Positions 11,091-22,193 of a stretch of 64,000 nt of DNA are shown in pieces. The stretch is from positions 62,001-126,000 of the forward strand of contig JAJEKV010000418.1 of assembly GCA_021234155.1 (NCBI GenBank), read 5' to 3'. The position numbers were made by a program, and so were the translations under genes. Source of the DNA: Isoetes taiwanensis (taxonomy: Eukaryota; Streptophyta; Lycopodiopsida; Isoetales; Isoetaceae). Position 1 is the first letter of the stretch, and the number at the start of each line of letters is the position of its first letter. The notes under the pieces are model-generated. The model saw only the letters and a program-made list of their open reading frames with translations, was not told the DNA's origin and ran no database searches.

Positions 11091-13317
11091 AGGTCATCAC
11101 CTGGAATTTAAGAGGAATCAAGGGCCCCCTGAAGAGGAGGAGGGCTATAATCGCCTTAAAGAGATGAAGGCGGACATTATACTCATTCAAGACCTGAGAC
11201 TCCCACTGCTTTTGAAGCTTGTAACTTGGGAAATGGATCTACCCAGACGGTGACTCAATCTGACGGACAGACAAATGGGACTAAAGGAGGAATTGCCACA
11301 ATCTGGAAGGGCTTCAGTTCAAATGGTAACATTTTGTGATCCAAGTGGAAGATGGTCTGTGTGTTTCTTAACTTGTAGATGGGAAACTTGGGATAATAAA
11401 CATCTATGCTTCTCTTGAACCAAAGGAGAGGGAAAGTCGAAAGTGGCGGGGAGATGAGAATATGGCGTGAGACCCAACAAGTTGACAATTGGGTGATAGG
11501 GGATTTCAATAATACCCCTTCTTGGGAGCAAAAAATGGGAAAAAAACTAAACATGTCGAAAGGAGAGAGACAAGAATGGGATAATTTCATTTCCCCTTTT
11601 GTATATCAGTCTCCTTCTTCCTCTCAAGTGTTTTCCTGGAGCAATAAGAGAAAAGGAGATGAGCGGGTTTTCTGCCTCCTCGGCCGTGATTCTACATTGA
11701 AACCTTTCTCGAGATGTGGGCGGGGAGTCGTAATAATCACCTCAGATCTAGGGAACTCAATCTCGACCATTTCCCTCAAGTGTTGGAAACCGGGAATGGA
11801 ATGAATAAAGGGAAAAGCAAATGACACCTCCTTCAAGATGAACACTTCTCTGGGTTTAGAAGGCTTCAACGAGGACTTTAAATCCTACTTTTACACTATT
11901 CCTCCATTAGGAAATAGTGGATGCATGAAGAATTTTTCAGCAAAGTACAAACAGATAAAAGGATGGATTAAAGAATGGGGAAAGAAATGGTTTCAGGGAA
12001 AGAAAGTAGAAAAACAAGAAATCTACAAGCAGATAAAAGAGGTCAGAGAAAAATTATTTGAAGACAAGGGCAATGCAAGTTTACAACAGGCTGAGGAAGT
12101 TCTGGAGCTGCAGGTTAAGCACATTGAGGAGGATGAAGCTAAATCCCTGGCCATCAAATCCAAATGTCTGCTAACAACCTGCATGGATAAGGGTAACAAT
12201 TCTTTTTTCTTTAGGGTGGCCAAAAACAGGCTATCTAACAATGGGATCTCAAAAGTGCAAAATGAAGATGGAGTCATTCTTGAAAAAGAGAAGGATATTC
12301 AAAACTTCTTCAAAGACAAGTACATGGAGCTGTACAAGGAGGAGCAGATGGATGAAAAAAGAGCCCAAGAACTGTTTGATTTGGTGAAGCAATCGGATTG
12401 TATTGAAGATGAGGAGCTGCTGGAAATGCCATCAGAAAATGAAATCTGGGATACTCTAAGGGGCATGAAAAGTGGGAAAAGTCCGGGGCCGGATGGATTG
12501 CCACCAGAGTTCTTCATTCACTTTTGGAAAATGCTGAAAGGAGATATCATTACACTGGTGCAGGGAGCCTGGTCTGCACAGTTTCTGCATCCAACCATCA
12601 ATGCAGGTCTGATTACCCTCATTCCCAAAGTTGAAAAACCTATTCTGTTTGGAGACTGGAGACCCATCTCCCTCACAAACTCCATTTACAAGCTCATTGT
12701 CAAGATCATGGCGCATGTGTTAAAGATGGTTCTTATGAAGATTATTGATCCGGGGCCTGCAGGTTTTCTCCCTACGTAAGTATTCTGGACAATTATATAG
12801 GAGCTTATGAGGGTCTTCATTGGAACAAGTTGTCAAAACAGGGCTGCATCCTTTTAAAACTAGATTTTAAAAGGGCTTACGACACCATCAAGTGGCCTTT
12901 TCTTTACAGTGCAATGAGTAAGATGGGCTTCTCTGACAGGGTAATTCAGAAGATTCATGGCTTCAATTGTGCTGCAGGCTCTACAGTTCTCATTAATGGC
13001 TCCCCAACTCCAGTATTCCCAATTGAAGAGAGGGGGTGAGGGGGCTGCCCTCTTGCACCATACCTCTTCCTCATTGTGGCGTAAATGATGACAAGAGCTA
13101 TCAAATCTATGCTGATGAACAAAGAAATTCAAGGTCTGGAAATGCCAAACAACCATGATACTCTAACAGCCATGCAATATGCAGATGACACATTCTGCTT
13201 TCTCAAGAATGATGGCTATAGTATCAGGAATTTTTTAAACATGCTGGGGATCTTCGGAGATGCTTCTGGAGTGCGCTTAAATATGAGTAAGAGCAGGGCC
13301 ACTAAAACGATTCTGTA
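11087..13317 (+). pseudogene. LINE B ORF2, N-terminal half (endonuclease and reverse transcriptase)
   Basis: It begins MKVITWNLRGIKGPLKRRR, the standard start of the apurinic endonuclease. After a frameshift near 11160 it continues as KADIILIQD. INIYASLEPKE and NWVIGDFNN mark later endonuclease blocks. From 11838 a long frame reaches GKSPGPDGLPPEFF and DWRPISLTNSIYKLI. A stop at 12777 and a shift lead to LKLDFKRAYDTIKW, GCPLAPYLFLIVA and the catalytic MQYADDTF (about 13165-13195). It ends at GVRLNMSKSRATKTIL, exactly where the minus-strand half takes over. Several frameshifts and stops make it non-functional. Confidence 0.88.
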
Positions 13318-13345
13318 GAAAAACAAAGATATATTTAGAACTTTC

Positions 13346-14884
13346 ATGGATGAACTGTTATCAAAGGTAAAGAACCTCATATTTGTTTGGGACGGGGTGA
13401 AGGAAGGATCCAAGGCAAGTATCAGGTTAATCAAAAGATGGGAAGAGGCGGAGGATCATGTGATAGAAAGGTACCGGAAATCTTTCAAATTGGGACTTGA
13501 CAAGAACCAGTCTATAGAAGGGGTGTCCACCTCTCTGGAAGTTTATCAGCTCAGAAGAAAGAAGCAGGCGAAAACATGCGAGATCAAGGATTCAAATGGA
13601 TTCTTCAACCCCATGGAGGTCAACTTATGTGACTGTGGTAATTGTGAAGAAATCAAGTTTTCCAATCTGAACCTGACAAAAACGAAGATTGGGGAGAACA
13701 AGATCACCAACTCCATTCCGGTAATAGGGAAGAATGACAAAGCAAAAGGTAAGATATCTCCCCCATCATATAAAAATATTCTTTTAGGGGAAAAGGGGGG
13801 GGAAAAGCCGGCTTCTTCTACTAACCCCGGGAGGGAGAATGTTAGTAATGGTGATTTTATTGACCTGTTTAGTGTGCCTGATTCTTCGGCTACTAACATT
13901 TTCTCCAAGAAAGGCCTCTTGATTCATTTCCCGCGTAATTGCCCTGCTCAGGGGGACATTAAGGCTTGGATAACCAAATCCCAGCACATCCCGATTATGT
14001 CGATCCTCAAGCTAGATAGTAGAACCTTTCAGATCGTGTGCAGGGACGAGGTCTGTGTTGATTACATTTTAAAGAGGAAGCTAGATTCTATTGCCAATTC
14101 CCCGTTCTACATCATGAAGTGGAGTCCAGAATTCATTCCAGGTTCAGAAAGGGAGATCAGAACATCTACTTGGATAACTTTTCCTAATCTCCCTCCAGCT
14201 TTTTGGACTCGCACTCACTTATTGGCCCTCTCTGAAAATTTGGGGGAAGTTATAGACATCAATATCCCTCAAACTAACTTCCCCTCTGTGTGTATCTCTA
14301 AAAAAATCAACTCTGAATGGAAAAAAAAGATTAAATCAAGAGTGAAAATCAATGAATATCTGGAGATCACGGTTAATTATTCCAAATGGCCAGTCCCTGG
14401 GTTGGAGAATAATGAAGCTCCCCCCCAGAAGTTCAAACAGATTTGGATGCCAAAAGGGATGAAGGAGAAGGTGGGTGATAAGGGTTCCGTAATGCCCGCC
14501 CATTTGAATGATCAGATGATTATAGGGGACAGAATGGAGGCATCTTATACAGCAGGTGATAATAAGGAGTACATTGATACTCCTAGGATGGAAATTAAAG
14601 ATAACATGGTTCTATTTCTAAAGAACATTAACATGTCAGTAAGGATTGACACAGGGGACTTCATTTTCTCGGTGCCGGACAGTCCAGACTTATTGTTTCA
14701 AAAAAATGAGGCAGATATCTTGGATAAAATTGAGGGGTTGCTGGATACAGAAGATAAAGGCTGGAAAATTGTTGATAAAAGAAAGGGCAGAGGTAAAAAG
14801 AAATTTTACAATGGACCATGCAGAACTAGCCCGAGAAAGCAAACCATCCAAGCTCGAATAGAGTACGGTAAGTATAAAGTCTGA
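13346..14884 (+). CDS. LINE A ORF1 (DUF4283-like RNA-binding protein)
   Basis: This is an open frame of 512 codons from the first in-frame ATG after the LINE B boundary. The true N-terminus probably lay further 5', beyond the insertion. Residues about 190-360 (KKGLLIHFPRN, FYIMKWSPEFIPGSE, WITFPNLPPAFWTR, GEVIDIN) have the order of the DUF4283 domain of plant L1 ORF1 proteins, which bind element RNA in the ribonucleoprotein particle. A short Cys cluster (CDCGNC) sits near residue 95, and no canonical CCHC knuckle is seen. The C-terminus is basic (KKRKGRGKKKF-like). The stop TGA at 14882-14884 shares its last base with the ATG of ORF2. Confidence 0.85.
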   Translation: MDELLSKVKNLIFVWDGVKEGSKASIRLIKRWEEAEDHVIERYRKSFKLGLDKNQSIEGVSTSLEVYQLRRKKQAKTCEIKDSNGFFNPMEVNLCDCGNCEEIKFSNLNLTKTKIGENKITNSIPVIGKNDKAKGKISPPSYKNILLGEKGGEKPASSTNPGRENVSNGDFIDLFSVPDSSATNIFSKKGLLIHFPRNCPAQGDIKAWITKSQHIPIMSILKLDSRTFQIVCRDEVCVDYILKRKLDSIANSPFYIMKWSPEFIPGSEREIRTSTWITFPNLPPAFWTRTHLLALSENLGEVIDINIPQTNFPSVCISKKINSEWKKKIKSRVKINEYLEITVNYSKWPVPGLENNEAPPQKFKQIWMPKGMKEKVGDKGSVMPAHLNDQMIIGDRMEASYTAGDNKEYIDTPRMEIKDNMVLFLKNINMSVRIDTGDFIFSVPDSPDLLFQKNEADILDKIEGLLDTEDKGWKIVDKRKGRGKKKFYNGPCRTSPRKQTIQARIEYGKYKV

Positions 14885-14886
14885 TG
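14882..14886 (+). promoter_or_regulatory. Overlapping stop-start TGATG between ORF1 and ORF2
   Basis: The ORF1 stop TGA (14882-14884) and the ORF2 start ATG (14884-14886) overlap by one base. This arrangement is known from other LINEs to allow termination-reinitiation translation of ORF2. Use here is inferred from position only. Confidence 0.7.
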
Positions 14887-17800
14887 GATAGGAACATAGA
14901 TTGTATTACCTGGAACCTCCAGGGTCTCAATAACAGCATGAAGAGGGACAGATTAAAGGTATGTCTTTCCTCCCTTACCCCTGATTTTCTTTTCATCCAA
15001 GAACACAAGATTCACGATGCGGATCATGCTACCATTCTAAGTAGATCCCTTCCTCCTAATCTCAAGATCTGGTCTATTCCTGCCAAGGATTCCTCTGGAG
15101 GTATTGCCATGGCATGGAATGACAATCTGAATCTGTCTGACATGTATATGATAAATGGGAATGATGGTAGGTGGCAGATTCTTCTATGTACCTGTTTCAA
15201 GATTAGACTTGTTCTAGTTAATATCTATGCTTTTAACAATCCAGGGGATAGAGTTGATGTTTGGCGTAAGGTTAAAATTAGTCTGGACAACTTAGAATTT
15301 GATGAGTGTATCTTAGGGGGTGATCTAAATATGGTAACCAACAGCTTTATGAAGAACAAAAATTTTAGGCCTCTGGGGAAGCAGGAGAGGGCAGTTTGGT
15401 CAGACCTGATCCGAGGGCATAATTTAACTATGGCCAGAACCAAAGCCAACTCTTATAGTTGGACAGACAAAAGGGTGGATCCAACGTTATGCCTCCATGA
15501 TAGGTTTTACTTATCTGAAAATCTGTGGAATCAAAGCAACAGAGTTAATAACCTAGAAGGCTACACCCTATCGGATCATTTCCCTCAGCTGATGAGCATT
15601 TCGGCTGCTAAATATGATAGAAAGAGGAGGACATATTTCAAGCTCAATACTAACCTTCTGGAGCATGAGGAATTCATGACTAGGTTCCAACAAATCTTAG
15701 ACAATCACCCCAAACCTAATGGCAGTACAGGGTGGATGCATTGGTGGATTCATTTGTCCAAGGCTATCAAAATTTGGCTTAAAGAATGGGGTAAATCTGT
15801 GCACGCTCAAAAAACAGCTCATTTACAGGATCTGAGGAATAGACTCCCATATGCCAGGGATGTAGACAAGGATGGGATTAGGTCAGAAATTGAAAGAGAG
15901 GAGATAAGAATAGCTGAGGGGTGGAAGCTGAAAGCCAAGATCAGGGAAATTAAGCATGACGAGAGGAGTAGCTCCAAATTCTTTTTTGTCAAAGCAAAGG
16001 GTAGAGTGAAGAGGAACCACATTTTTGAGATCAAGGTTGGGAATGATGATATCTCGAATGAAGATCAGTTAAAGGTGGCTGCTGCAAATCACTTTAAGAA
16101 TATCATGGGCACTAATCAGGACGGCCAGTTGCAGGCTATGGATAGGTTCATCAATCTTCAAGCTAAAGTTAACCCGGATGACAACTCAGATATTGAGAAA
16201 CCCTTCTCGGCAGCTGAATTATTTAGTATAGCCAAGGACATGGAAAAAGGCAAAAGCCCGGGTCCAGATGGGCTCCCTGTCGAGTTCTATATCAAAACTT
16301 GGCCTATTCTCGGAGATAGCATTGCATGCCTGGCCAATGAATTCAGGGACAGTAAGTGTATGGATGCAAGGATTAACACTAGTCTGATCACTCTCATCCC
16401 TAAAATTGAGGCTCCTGCTACCTTCTCGGACTACAGGCCCATATCCCTTTCTAATGTAGTGTATAAGCTGATTTCTGGTGCTGTTGCAAAGAGATTGAAG
16501 TTGGTGTTGGAAAAGATTATTAGCACTTCCCAGGCAGCCTATCTGAAGGATAGATTTATTTTAGATAATGTGGTTACAGCGATTCTGGGGCTGAATTGGG
16601 CTAAGGATACAAATCAGGATATTGCTCTTATTAAGCTTGATATTACTAAAGCCTTTGACTCTGTGAGCTGGAATTTTCTCTTCAAATGCTGTAAAGCCTT
16701 AGGTTTCTCCAATGAGGTAATTCTCCTTTTTAAGGCAATTCTTTCTAACTCTAGATCTTCTGTTTTAATTAATGGGGAATGTGGACCATTCTTCCCCCTG
16801 CTGAGGGGGGTCAAACAAGGATGTCCATTAGCCCCATTCCTTTTCCTTATTGTCATGGAGGCCCTTCACAGCAAACTGGAGGAAGCCAAAAGCACTAATT
16901 TGATTCAAGGCCTCTCCCTTCCAGGGAATGGAGGCTTGGATCAGATCTTGAATGGCCATTTTGCAGATGATACATTCCTGCTCGTCTCGATGGATAACAG
17001 ATCACTCATCAACACTCGGTCCATTCTGGAAGAATTTGGGGAAGTTTCGGGATGTAAGATCAACCCTCTGAAGTCTAAGATTGTAGCCAAAGATCAGGTA
17101 AAAGGAGAGCAAACGGCTGCTCTCATGGGCTGTAAGTATATTCTACCAACTACCTCTTCCAAAATTTTAGGTGTCCCTATGGCCTTAAAAGGCAGTCCCT
17201 CCGATATTTGGGCAGACATCATTGAGAAGTTTCAGAGGAAAGTGGACAGTCTGAATTCCAAGTACATCTCTAAACAAGGTAGGGCCATAATTGCTAATTT
17301 TGTCATCTCCTCTTCCCATGTGTACCAGTCTTCGGTTATACTGGCTCCAAAGAAAGTATCATCCAAGCTCCAGAGTATTATAGGTAGGTTTATTTCCTGC
17401 GGGCAGAACAAGAGATGCTGGACTCCGGTATCTATGATGGAGTGCTGTAAGAGCAAGAAGTCAGGTGGATTGGGTGTAATCAATATCGAAAAGCAAGGGA
17501 TAGCCTTGGCTGCCAAATATTTCTTTAAGGCTGCTCATGACAAGATCAAGCACCCGATTTCTAAAATTATCAGACACTATTTAACCAGATGTCACCCCTA
17601 TGGTTGGAGAAATGTGAAGATGAGTCTTCCCCACGCTATCTATTTTCCATTCACTGTCCCAAATTCCATACCGGGCCTCCTAAAAAAGTGGATCAGGGCG
17701 TGGAATCTGGTAAAAGGGATGTTCTCTTGGAAGGAGGGGCTATCTCTAGATCAGTCCATATTTTGGAATCCAGCTCTTCTTACGAATAATCCCTCTCTTT

Positions 17801-18534
17801 GTCTGGCCTGCCATTTCCCGGATCAAGCTAAACTTTGGGATAATAAAGGTATCCACCAGATCAGGGACATGTTCAATGAGAATGGGATTATTCCTTTCGG
17901 GGAATCGAAGCTTTATGGAGAGAATGATAACTGTCAAGCCTTGTATAATAACATCTGTACCATGCTTGTCCAAGGGAAGTGGGCGAATGGGGAAAGTAAT
18001 TGGAACCATAATGGGAATACTGAATTCACAGTTAAAACAGCTTACAGATTCCTTATGAAGGATCAGGTTATTACTTTGCATAATAAGTGGCTGATTGGGG
18101 CAGAAAGATGTATCAGGAACCTTAAGTTTATGTGGTCAAGCCCAATCCCGCCTAAGGTCAAATCCTTTATGTGGCGCTTATGGCACAAAGGCTTTGCCAC
18201 TAATCGTAAGAGATTTAAGATGCATATGGCGATTCGGATGTGTGCCCCGTGATGTTTGGCCCATAGAGAAGATGAGGACCACTTATTCAGAGAATGCATT
18301 TGGTCAGAGTGGGTTCTGGAACTAGCCTCAGCCTCAATTGGGACTGACCTCAATAATATAAGCTCCAGTGAACTCTTCATGCCAGATCAACCTAGGGATT
18401 GGAGAATTTACATCATCCTGTGGAGGATATGGAAAGGCAGGAATAACTTCATCTTTAATTGTGACATCACTCATCCGGAGGCTGTTATTAAGCAGATAGA
18501 TTATGATATAAGATGGATAACAGCTACAGGTTAA
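14884..18534 (+). CDS. LINE A ORF2 (endonuclease-reverse transcriptase), one in-frame TGA
   Basis: The start is fixed by overlap with the ORF1 stop. Residues 1-240 are the apurinic-type endonuclease that nicks the target (ITWNLQGLNN, FIQEHKIHD, GGDLNMV, final LSDHFPQL). Reverse transcriptase follows with GKSPGPDGLPVEFY (about residue 455), DYRPISLSNVVYKLI, LIKLDITKAFDSVSW, GVKQGCPLAPFLF and the catalytic HFADDTFLL (about residue 693). KILGVPM and SKKSGGLGVINIEKQG mark the thumb. A zinc-binding region ends with CAP, a TGA stop at 18250-18252, then CLAHREDEDHLFREC in the same frame to TAA at 18532. The TGA falls inside the zinc site, where a Trp (TGG) would fit. Whether it is a real mutation or a base error is unknown. 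Otherwise the protein is intact. Confidence 0.92.
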
Positions 18535-19067
18535 GTATTCTTGAATTTCTCATCCTCTTCTCATATTTTACTGGTTGCTTTTCAGGAATCATTTTCATGC
18601 TCGTTCGGAAACTCAAGTGGAAAAAGATCGATCCGAGAACAAATGAGCAGTGGATCAAAGTATTCGGCCCCCCAGATGGTGAGAGTCATGGCGAGACTTG
18701 TGAATGTGAGTGCTCCTGCGATCAGTTTCCAGACGTCAGAAGGGCCTTGCTGTGCGAAGCCAAGGATAATCGTGGGAGGTTCAATATGGCAAAAGCTGAG
18801 GCATGCCTATGTGCTTTCTGCACACTTTCAGCCATGGTCAAAGGGCGTGGTCGTAAATCTGCCAATTCTAATCTAAAATCCTACTTTTAGGTTGTGGATG
18901 CTTTCCAAGAACACTGTTATGCATATCTATATCTTTTTTGGGCTTAAACTTCTACCTCTATATATATATAGGTGGTAACCAGGGTTACACTTCCCTTCAA
19001 AAAGTAATTTTGTAACTTTAACTTAATTTTGTCAATATATTATCTATGGCCTTCAATTAAAAAAAAA
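18535..19067 (+). other. LINE A 3' region and poly(A)
   Basis: Two overlapping frames reach 18876 and 18890, but neither shows a clear RNase H motif, so I do not call one. A TA-microsatellite and the small hairpin gtaacc-ag-ggttac (18975-18988) lie near the end. The element stops in nine A (19059-19067), directly followed by the target-site duplication. Confidence 0.7.
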
Positions 19068-19085
19068 GATTAATTTCTGCATTAG
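19068..19085. repeat. Right target-site duplication of LINE A
   Basis: This is the exact 18-base partner of 6294-6311, immediately after the A-run. Confidence 0.93.
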
Positions 19086-19197
19086 CTGGCCGACATTTCA
19101 GTTCTTGATTATTTTGTTTTTCGTTATTAATTATTTGATTTGGATATGGCAGATACTCGGCTTGTTTGGCGCTGAGGTAGTTTATTAGTTTGCTTCA

Positions 19198-19732
19198 ATG
19201 GCATTCAAGATTTGTGCAAAGGTCAAGCTGGTTTAGGATGAATTATAGTTCCTAGACAATGATGTAGTGGCGACACTCACAAACAAAGACTTCGCAGCAC
19301 ACGTTCTAGAAAATACCAAGGTATATCTTCTGCCACTAAAATTAAGCCAAAATTGTCTTTGCTTCTCACTCAAACATTCTTGGATGTACGGGTCTTAGGC
19401 ATATTGAGATTGAATATAACTGGTGACAACAAGGTCGTCAAGACGTGCAATGCTTGCAATAAGGCAGTGTCGGACAGTCTCTGCGACACGTGCAGGAACG
19501 ACGACATGATAGATGAGTTAACAATGTTCGGTGATATCGTCACTGCATCCAAGACGCTACATGTCACAGTGATAGGAGCATTGCTTGACAAATTTCTCGG
19601 TTATCCATTAGGAGGCGCATTAGCTACAATGAAGAAAGATTCTCAATCATTGCGCCAAAGCGTACTGAAGAGTCGGGGTAAATGCATGTTCGAGCTCAAT
19701 CACGGACTCCAAATCATTGCATTCGTCAGGAC
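19198..19732 (+). pseudogene. RPA large-subunit-like zinc-ribbon/OB-fold gene fragment, broken by the gypsy element
   Basis: The frame 19353-19732 reads KTCNACNKAVSDSLCDTC, a four-Cys zinc ribbon. It is followed by an OB-fold-like stretch (FGDIVTASKTLHVTVIGALLDKFLGYPL) ordered as in the C-terminal domain of RPA70 and its paralogues. These bind single-stranded DNA in replication, repair or meiosis. A possible upstream exon (19198-19319, ending NTKV before a GT donor at 19320) has two stops. The gypsy element entered after FVRT. Beyond it, at 30589, the same frame adds TQTHNTTHNY and stops at 30617-30619, so the end of the protein survives on the far side. Whether this was a host gene or a captured copy is unclear. 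Confidence 0.6.
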
Positions 19733-22186
19733 TGTTAGCCTAAAACCTGGAATTTTAGTCTAACCTCAAGGGAGCTCAAACAAATTGGTTAGGACCTCCA
19801 GATCACTTAGGGTGATCAATCCTCAACATATGAAGCGAGAAAAATCATTTTGAAATAATGGTTTCTTCAAAATCACTAGAGTCCCTGAAACTGAAAAAAC
19901 TGTCAGAGCAAAAATTGGTTTTGCAGACACACCTTGTGAGATTTTCGAGATGTGATTGGTGGTATAGATGATCAACAAGCAGGGGAAACTGATGGTGAAG
20001 ATTTGACTTGATTTGAATAGGGGAAGGCTGAGAAAATCTAGGTCAAAGTCGGGTCAAAAAGTTGGCCAGTGCCAAAACAGAGAGCCAAATTTTGCAGATG
20101 GAGCTTGATAAGGAATTTTGAGTTGGAATCTGTGCAGGCAACTTCAGAATAGCCCCTAGATCACGTGCATAGGGTTTAAATAGCAATAGATGTTTTAGTT
20201 TTTCTCTGTAAGTAGCCAAAGCCTCGAGAAAAGCATAACCACTGTAACAGTCATGGAAGAGAAGTTCTTTTATATGTTTTCTTTGAATGTATAGGTTTCT
20301 AATGTTTTTGTGAAGATGGAATGCAACTTCCTAAAGAGAATATAACTTGGAATAAATATTTTTAACTTAGCTTTTTTAGTTTTAGCTTTAAAAGAACAAT
20401 GCAGAATTACCAAAGATGAATGTATAATGATGACAATAATTTTCCAGGCAAAGACTATGCATTATCATAATATAATAATGTAATACAAAAATTTAATAGT
20501 GTCAACCGGGCATTACCAAAGCTTAGAATATAATAGTGCTTGAGGGCGAATTCCAGGTCTGTCTGAGCCTCTAGAGAATCTCAGATCTACCAATGAAGCT
20601 AAACGAAATGATTATTTGAGTTGTAACTGAAGTGCCTCAATGTCGAACTAGTCACACCGGGACAAATCATTCAATTTCGAGCAGAACAGAGCAAAATCTG
20701 AGTAGAGCAGATCAAGATAATAGCAGTGCGCCAAGATCACAGAGGTCTATCTCGAGGGACGCCCGATTTGATCTGTAATGCTGGTTTAAGAACTGTTCTT
20801 CCCACAAAACTAGCTCGGCCGAGTGATTTAAGGCCAAATTTGAGCAATTTCTCACGGATCAAGTGCCACAGAGGGTCCCCAAGGTCTCGGAAAAGGTTCA
20901 GGAGTTGATCTCGGGAGAAAATTGGCGGGATTCAATCAAATTATGGCACGAATTGGCCGAATTTAGCAGCTTCCCTATTTTCTAGGGTTCGTCGAAAATT
21001 TTCGAATGTGATATATCCCACAGGCAAAAACGAGTCTGGCAGCTTCTGTATATAAGGAATAGTGTTGACCCCACTATTAAATTTACGTGCCACGCAGAGG
21101 GGACACCCAGCTCGTGTCTGGCCCCCACGCCCTGCTGCCACGTGGAAAAATGGGGGGGGGTGACCTGGAACTATGCAGAAATAGACAGGGTAGATAGGCT
21201 AGAATAGGTTTTTTATTTTTATTTTTGGCACGCATCCCAAGAATCCAATTTTGAAGGCCTTCCCAAGGGTTTTTTTCAAATTTAAAAAGGCCAAGTTAGC
21301 TCTTTTTTGCCAAGCTTTCCATCTAGAAGGTTTTCAGGTCAAACTGAAACATTTGAATTTTTGTCCATTTTGACCCATGGTCAATGAATATTGCAACATA
21401 GGGATGGTGAAAAAGTCATGGGAATAAGATGGGAAAAGGGTGTAAACAGGCTATACTAGGGTTTAGGAAGATGAAATGAGAATGAAAAAAGAGTTTTCTT
21501 GCCTTTGAAGTTTTTCAAGATCATTAGGGGGCAATTCTCAATTGAAGGTAGGATCAATAAAAAATGGGTAGTGAAATGATGGGAAAAGGTGTCAAAAGTG
21601 GAAAAAATGGTGAAAGAAAGGTTATAAAAGGTTCATAGGACATAAAAAGGTGGATATGGAATGAAGACAAGATGGGTACCTCTGTAGCACTTGATTTCAT
21701 CTCAGATTGTCTCTAATGCTCAAATTATACCTCATAGTGAAGATACGTTTGCTCAAAGCCTAAGGGTCTTCCAAACTTCTATAAGGGTCTTCCAAACTTC
21801 AAGGCTAGAATAAGAGCACGTTTCATTTCCAAGATGGCATCCTTATGTGTGTGACTTCAAACTACTAATGAAACTCAAGCAAGCTTCATAAGGTTGAGCT
21901 TTGGTAAAACATCTTGTGCTTCCTTGATAATCTTGCTATAGCCTTTGCCTGGTCTTCAAATCAAAGGAAAATGTTAAACAAATGGGAATGTGTCTAAAAG
22001 GTGTTTTACCTCAAGGAAAAGATTAGGCTATAAAAGGAGATCCCCAATGCCTTCCAAACTTGGTCAAATGTCTTCCAAACTCTAATGGGATCACAATAGC
22101 CTGAAACTTTTCCTTAGAGGAAATATAGATGAAACAAAAGTTTTTTGATAATAGATGCTAGTCCATGTTGCCAGAAATGGGCAACA
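19733..22186 (-). repeat. 3' LTR of the gypsy element
   Basis: It begins tgttagcctaaaacctgg and ends gaaatgggcaaca on the plus strand. Its inner end contains a 7-base inverted repeat (ttgttgcc-like arm against ggcaaca). It is the same length as the partner LTR although the two differ by many small compensating indels, several in CG-rich stretches around 20750-21180. It is purely non-coding apart from chance frames. Confidence 0.95.
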
Positions 22187-22193
22187 TCTCCTC
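22187..22193 (-). promoter_or_regulatory. Candidate polypurine tract of the gypsy element
   Basis: On the minus strand the bases gaggaga directly precede the 3' LTR. The tract is short, but it is where second-strand DNA synthesis should be primed. Confidence 0.45.

Larger units (their letters stand above)
7406..13317 (-). mobile_element. LINE B, L1-type element with 5' inversion (twin priming), nested in LINE A
   Basis: The left end is a 21-base T-run (7406-7426), the poly(A) tail of a minus-strand element. Segment 7427 to about 9592 is the 3' half in minus orientation. Segment about 9593-13317 is the 5' half in plus orientation, carrying ORF1, the endonuclease and reverse transcriptase up to the YADD block. 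The plus half stops at ATKTIL (13317) and the minus half begins at LLISSRDTDD. These are adjacent positions in a normal L1 reverse transcriptase, so the two halves are one element inverted at its 5' part. No clear target-site duplication is visible at 7405/13317. Confidence 0.82.
6312..19067 (+). mobile_element. LINE A, plant L1-type non-LTR retrotransposon, interrupted by LINE B
   Basis: The element lies between two perfect 18-base target-site duplications and ends in a short A-run. It consists of a 5' part (6312-7405), a nested LINE B (7406 to about 13317), ORF1 (13346-14884), ORF2 (14884-18534) and a 3' region to 19067. ORF2 carries the apurinic endonuclease, reverse transcriptase and zinc-binding domains typical of plant L1 elements. 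Without LINE B the element would be about 6.8 kb, a normal full length. Its main coding damage is one in-frame TGA near the end of ORF2, so it looks younger than LINE B's frames suggest. That is slightly paradoxical, because LINE B must be the later insertion. Confidence 0.85.

Noticed and set aside
18541..18890. RNase H domain after LINE A ORF2
   Set aside because: Both overlapping frames lack the D-E-D-D pattern and strand order, and the stop at 18532 separates them from ORF2.
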